DNA of 64,000 bases from Myxococcales bacterium (lineage in GTDB: Bacteria > Myxococcota_A > Polyangia > Haliangiales > Haliangiaceae). The notes below the pieces were generated by a model. That model was not told where the DNA came from. It made no database searches and saw only the letters and a list, made by a program, of their open reading frames with translations. The stretch covers positions 372,001 through 436,000 of the forward strand of contig JADJUF010000001.1 in NCBI GenBank assembly GCA_016717005.1, given 5' to 3'. A program made the position numbers and the translations under genes. Shown here piece after piece: positions 59,954 to 64,000 of the stretch. Within the stretch, counting starts at the first letter, position 1; each line of letters opens with the position of its first letter.

Positions 59954-62848
59954 CTACTCCTGACTTGTCGGGTCTTGCGCAGCGTCGCGTCGTGTCGCCT
60001 CAACGGACACGACGGCCACGCCGTGCGCGAAGAGCCAGGCGTCGATCTCGGCCAGCGCCGAGGGTTTGATCGTGTCGCCCTCCGCCAGCTCCCCCCGAGC
60101 AGCGCTGGCCTCAGCGAGGCCAGCACGGCGATCGCGGCCGAGTTCGACCAGCGCCGCGCCGTGCCAGAAATGCACCTGGGGGATGGTACTGGCCGCCTCT
60201 TCGTCGAACGGGTCGGCCAGCACCGCGGACGTGATCGCCAGCGTGCGCTGCCAGTGCCCCCAACGAGCGTGGACGACCGCTGGCCCAAGCCGCGCAGCGA
60301 CCACGAAGGCCGCCTTCTTGCCCATCACCTCTTCCAGCATCGTGCGCGCGCGCGCGTACGCGGTGATGGCTTCGGGCCACCGTTTCGCCGCCGCCTCCAC
60401 ATCGCCGAGCGCCTGCAGGGTCAGGCCCCAGTTGATGCGGGCGTGCATTCTTCTCGTACATCGCCAACGATTCCACGATCAAGGCACGACCTTCCTCACG
60501 CCGACCGAGCCCAACCAGCGCGACGCCCTGGTCGCCCATGATGTCGGCGATGAAGGAATGATCCGGACGGGGGCTCGCACGCGCCAACGCGAGCGTGCGC
60601 TCGAGGTACGGCAGCGCCTGCGCGAAGCGTTGTTCCTCGACCAGTAGCGTCGCGACATTGTAGACGGGCAACGCAAGTAGTGGTGACGCTGCCATCCGTG
60701 CCTCAGCGATCGCGGCAGCTTGCTGTGCGCGCTCGATCGCCTTGGAATGGTCTCCGGCGTTGAAATACGCCTGAGATGCGTTGATGTAGTAGGACACCAG
60801 GAAGGGGTGCGCCGGCCCGTACTTCCGAACGACGAGCGAAATCGTGTCCTCGAACGCCGGGATCGCATCCGTCGATCGACGCATCTCCGACAGGAGTTGC
60901 GCCCGCTCGCCGACGGCCATGAACAAGCGATTCCATTCGGCCGCGCCAGGCGTTCGCGCGCCGGAGGTCTCGAGCAGCCCGATCTCCTCCTCGTAGAGCG
61001 TCAAGGCCGCGGCCTGGTCCCCTCGAGACGTCGCGATCGCCGCCCTGCTCGAGATCAGGTCGGCCTGGTAGATCACGGGGCTCCCGGCGCGGGCGACAGC
61101 AGCCTCGGCCGCCAGGATCAGTGACTCGGCCTCGTCCGGCCGCGCCAGATCCGTGGCCAAGCCGGCGACGATCTCGGTCCACGCACGGGCCGCGATGCGA
61201 TCGTCGCGGGGCCGCGGCGGCGGCGGCGATCACCTCTCTGCGTAGGCGTAGCGCTTCCTCCGGTTCATCGGCGTTGCTCGCGGCCGAAGCGAGCTGATCC
61301 AGGAGTTCGGCCAGGACCACGGGATGCCTCAGCGCACGCGCGCGTTCGACGGCCGCCTCAGATCGGGCGCGATGTTCCTTCAGATTCCCGGCGAGCCGGA
61401 CGACGTCGATCGCCGCGACCTCGGCGCGCAGCGCCGTGTACTCGCGCCGGGCGTCCGGATCGGTCGGAGGCGGAGGCTGGTCGGCGTACTTCGACGTGTC
61501 GGCGCAGGCCGCAACGTCGGGAAGCCCATCGAGCACCTTGATCGTCGCGTCGAGGACAGCCGGGCTCGTCACCGCCTCGAACGCCCGCACGCTCTCCGCG
61601 AACCCGCCGTAGGCCTGATCCAGGCAGGCCATCCGCCGATCGAGCAACTCATCCGACTGGCGCCCCTCCACCCGGGTCGCGCGACACGCCTCGACGTGCC
61701 CGGCGCTCCAGGCCTCGCCGAGCCGATCGAACGCGTCAGACACCCGCGCGCCGATGGCCGCGCCCTGCTCCGGATCCTCGCCCACCAGCGTCGCGACCAG
61801 CTGGCTTCGCCGCGCTGGGTTCCAGATCTCCGCAACCCGCGCGGTCGGCGGCGCGCACGGATCCGGCGCCGCCGCCTGGCCGCGCTGGGTCATGAACAGG
61901 GCCGCCGTCGCCGCGAGTGCCAACGTCGCCCCGCCGCCGATCGCCACCCGCGTGCGTCGCCGCCGCCGCCGCGCGATGTGGGTCAGGAGCGCGTCGATCG
62001 AGGGCCAGCGACGCTCGGGCATCGCCGCGAACCCGCGCGCCACGGCCGTGAGCAGCCAGGCGGGCGCCCCGCGCTCGCGCCCATCGAGCAGCGGTCGGGC
62101 GAACGCCAGCGGGCCCTCGGTCCGGGTCTCGGCCTCGGTCGGCCGCTGCCCGCACAGGCCCTCCCAGAACGAGATGCAGTACGCGTACTGATCGGCGCGC
62201 GCGTCGACCGCCTGCGCCCGCCGCCTGCTCCGGCGCCATGTACGCCGGCGTCCCGGCGATCGTCGAGGTGGTCGCGGTCCCCGACGTCGTCGGGTCGCCC
62301 GGCAGCGACGCGGTCGGCGCGGCCAGGCCGAAGTCCCCGACCAGCGGCTCACCCGCGTCGCCCAGGAACACGTTCTTGGGCTTGAAGTCCCGGTGGATCA
62401 ACCCGGCCGCGTGCGCCGCCACCAGCCCCTGCCCCGCCGCCACGAACCGCTCGACCACCTCGCGCCACGGCCGCTTCTGCCCGTGCAGCCAGTCGTGCAG
62501 CGTCCCCCCGCTGTAGAGCGGCATCACGATGTACACCCCCGCCGCCGTCGACCCGACGTCGAACACCGGCACGATGTGCGCGTGCCGCAGCTTCGCCATC
62601 GCCCGCGCCTCGTCGAGCAGCCGGTCCTGGGCCTTGCCGCTCGTCGTCCCCGGCGTCACCACCTTGATCGCCAGCTCGCGCCCCAGCTCCGGGTCGAACG
62701 CGCGATACACCACGCCCATCCCGCCCGCGCCCAGCACCCCGCGCACCTCGTAGCGGCCGATCGTCGCGCCGGCGGTCAGGCGCGCGCTCGCATCGCCGCC
62801 TTTGCCGTCGGTCGAGGTCCGGGTGTCGTCGTACGGGTCTACGTCCAT
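59954..62848 (-). pseudogene. Ser/Thr kinase-TM-TPR protein, tandem copy 2, three apparent frameshifts
   Basis: The gene starts at ATG 62848 and stops at 59954, just 3 bp before copy 1 starts. It has the same plan as copy 1: kinase (GAGGMGVVYRAFDPELGRE, TLHDWLHGQKRPWREVV, HRDFKPKN, GDFGLAAP), a transmembrane helix, and TPR repeats (AALTLYEEEIGLLETSGAR, YFNAGDHSKAIERAQQA, RFAQALPYLERTLALA). Frame changes lie near 62215 (one extra base versus copy 1), near 61210 (G4 where copy 1 has G3) and near 60450. The C-terminal 250 residues differ clearly from copy 1, so the TPR parts may recognise different partners while sharing a kinase. Membrane topology would put the TPR part outside. Confidence 0.75.
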
Positions 62849-62900
62849 CTGCAGCTCCTGCGGTCCGCGCCGCGGCCGTGGTCATCCGGGTCACGGTCCA

Positions 62901-64000
62901 TCATCGCTTCCAGCGCGCCAGCTCGGTCTTGACCTCCGCGACGGCCTCGTCGTCACCGAGGCGCGCGAAGCCCGCCTGGGCGTCCTCGAGCATCGCGAGC
63001 GCGCGGGCCCGCGTCGCAGGATCACGCGCCAGCAGCTTGCCCTGGGCGAGGCCGAGCTGCTCGAGCATCCCGGCCGGACAGCCTCGGTCGGTGCAGATGA
63101 CCCTGGCGGCCTGATAGTGCCGGGCGGCCATGTCCGGATCGCGGGCCTCGGCACAATCGCCGAGCTGCGCGAACAGTGAGGCCAGGGTCGGATGCCGGAC
63201 CGCTTCCAGCAGCGGCCGTGCGTGCTCGAGGTAGGGCATGCCGGCGGCGCAGTCTTCCATGGCCAGGAACATGCCGAAGGTCGCCTCGATGTCCGCGTAC
63301 TCGACCGACGACTTGCCGCGCGCGCGTTCCATCACCTCGAGCGCACGGCGGTAGTGGACCTCGGCCTGGGACTGGTCGTCGGTGCCGTTCGAGAGGACGT
63401 TGGCGAGGTTGCGCTCGGCCTGCGCGTGCGACTCCGGCATGCCCATGTCGCGGTACACCTTGGCTGCGCGCGTCAGCAGGCTCACCGCTTCGTCGATCCG
63501 CCCCCGCACCTCCGCGATCATGCCGCCAAGCTGCAGGTAGTCACTCATGCTCGGCGAGTCGGTGTCGCCGAACGAGCCCTGGTAGATCGCACCGGCGGCG
63601 CGCCAGGCGACCTCGGCCCCGTCGACGTCGCCCATGCGGAACTTGACGTTCGCGATATCGACGTAGCTCCGCCCGACGTGCGGCTCGGACTCACCGTACG
63701 CGCGCCGCAGCTCGACCTGCGCCTGTTCGAACAGCGGCAGCGCGGCGGCAGCGTCCCGCTGCGCGCGCGCGCGCTGGCCGAGGACCTCGCCGCGCAGCGC
63801 TGGGGTCACCGCGTGCGCCTCGGCGGCGGCGATCCGCTCGGTGGCCAGGCGATCGTCGTGCGCCGCGGTCGCGCGCCAGGCCATGACCAGCTCGGCGCGA
63901 ACCTTGAGGGTGTCCTCTCCGTCGGTGCGAAGGATCGCAGCGTTCAGCACCGGCTCCAGCGCGGCCGCGCGATCGAGGTTGCCGTGCAGCTGCTCCTTCG
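62901..64000 (-). CDS. TPR-repeat C-terminal part of a larger protein (N-terminus outside window)
   Basis: The frame is open to the end of the window (EQLHGNLDRAAALEPVLNA upstream of GTG 63950), so the start lies beyond 64000. The visible 365 residues are TPR units (AAALPLFEQAQVELRRAYGE, SYVDIANVKFRMGDVDGAEV, AEVHYRRALEVMERARGKSS), the same architecture as the C-terminal halves of the two kinases downstream. It is probably a third kinase-TPR gene; that is inference. The stop is 52 bp before the start of copy 2. Confidence 0.8.
   Translation of the reverse strand, partial: KEQLHGNLDRAAALEPVLNAAILRTDGEDTLKVRAELVMAWRATAAHDDRLATERIAAAEAHAVTPALRGEVLGQRARAQRDAAAALPLFEQAQVELRRAYGESEPHVGRSYVDIANVKFRMGDVDGAEVAWRAAGAIYQGSFGDTDSPSMSDYLQLGGMIAEVRGRIDEAVSLLTRAAKVYRDMGMPESHAQAERNLANVLSNGTDDQSQAEVHYRRALEVMERARGKSSVEYADIEATFGMFLAMEDCAAGMPYLEHARPLLEAVRHPTLASLFAQLGDCAEARDPDMAARHYQAARVICTDRGCPAGMLEQLGLAQGKLLARDPATRARALAMLEDAQAGFARLGDDEAVAEVKTELARWKR

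Overview
The window is a very GC-rich bacterial chromosome segment. It carries many eukaryotic-like Ser/Thr kinases, FHA-domain proteins, a PP2C phosphatase and lipoproteins. That mix suggests a myxobacterium-like member of the Myxococcota; this is inferred from gene content only. I saw no rRNA, tRNA, CRISPR array, integrase, transposase or phage capsid/terminase gene.

Region 1 (1-20.8 kb) is mostly housekeeping and envelope genes on both strands: a PilZ/repeat protein, RNase Y, a PEGA-domain kinase, an outer-membrane-like protein, rhodanese-MoeB, an A-type Fe-S carrier, a GlcD-type oxidase, two NUDIX hydrolases, a lipoprotein, endonuclease III with a basic repeat tail, a KamA-type radical SAM enzyme, QueG and a small cytochrome c. 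It ends in a plus-strand set of two paralogous Cys-rich lipoproteins, a membrane Ser/Thr kinase, an unknown protein and a PP2C phosphatase.

Region 2 (20.9-56.9 kb) is one long minus-strand locus that I read as an extracellular contractile injection system (eCIS; phage-tail-like particle). In transcription order it encodes: an FmdB-like zinc ribbon, a DUF4255/Afp16-type cap protein, sheath A, a (broken) double tube protein, a tail-assembly protein with an overlapping GpE/DUF6760-like partner, sheath B, a tube protein, a 1586-aa Ala/Ser/Pro-rich protein in the tape-measure position, a CIS_tube/Afp7-like protein, a gp27/gpD-like hub, two separate gp5-like spikes (one with a huge Gly/Ala/Ser repeat tail), a zinc ribbon, gp25, gpJ, a PASTA-gpI fusion and a fibre-like protein. 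Downstream of these come five FHA proteins (two of them secreted VWA-TM-FHA proteins), a Ycf46-like AAA+ ATPase with Ycf35/DUF1257 and DUF2997 partners, a DUF4157 eCIS-marker protein, a pentapeptide-repeat protein, an unknown protein and a TPR protein.

Region 3 (57-64 kb, minus strand) holds two tandem, nearly identical kinase-TM-TPR genes and the C-terminal part of a third TPR protein. Both kinase copies carry several apparent frameshifts, at least two of them at homopolymers whose length differs between the copies.

The working model is an eCIS placed under Thr-phosphorylation control: kinases and a PP2C phosphatase on its flanks, FHA readers inside, and VWA sensors exposed outside the cytoplasmic membrane, analogous to the PpkA/PppA/Fha switch of type VI secretion. 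Several single-copy genes (rny, the Fe-S carrier, kamA, tube A) also show single-base frameshifts. Residual indel errors in the assembly are therefore likely, and every frameshift reported here needs read-level confirmation.
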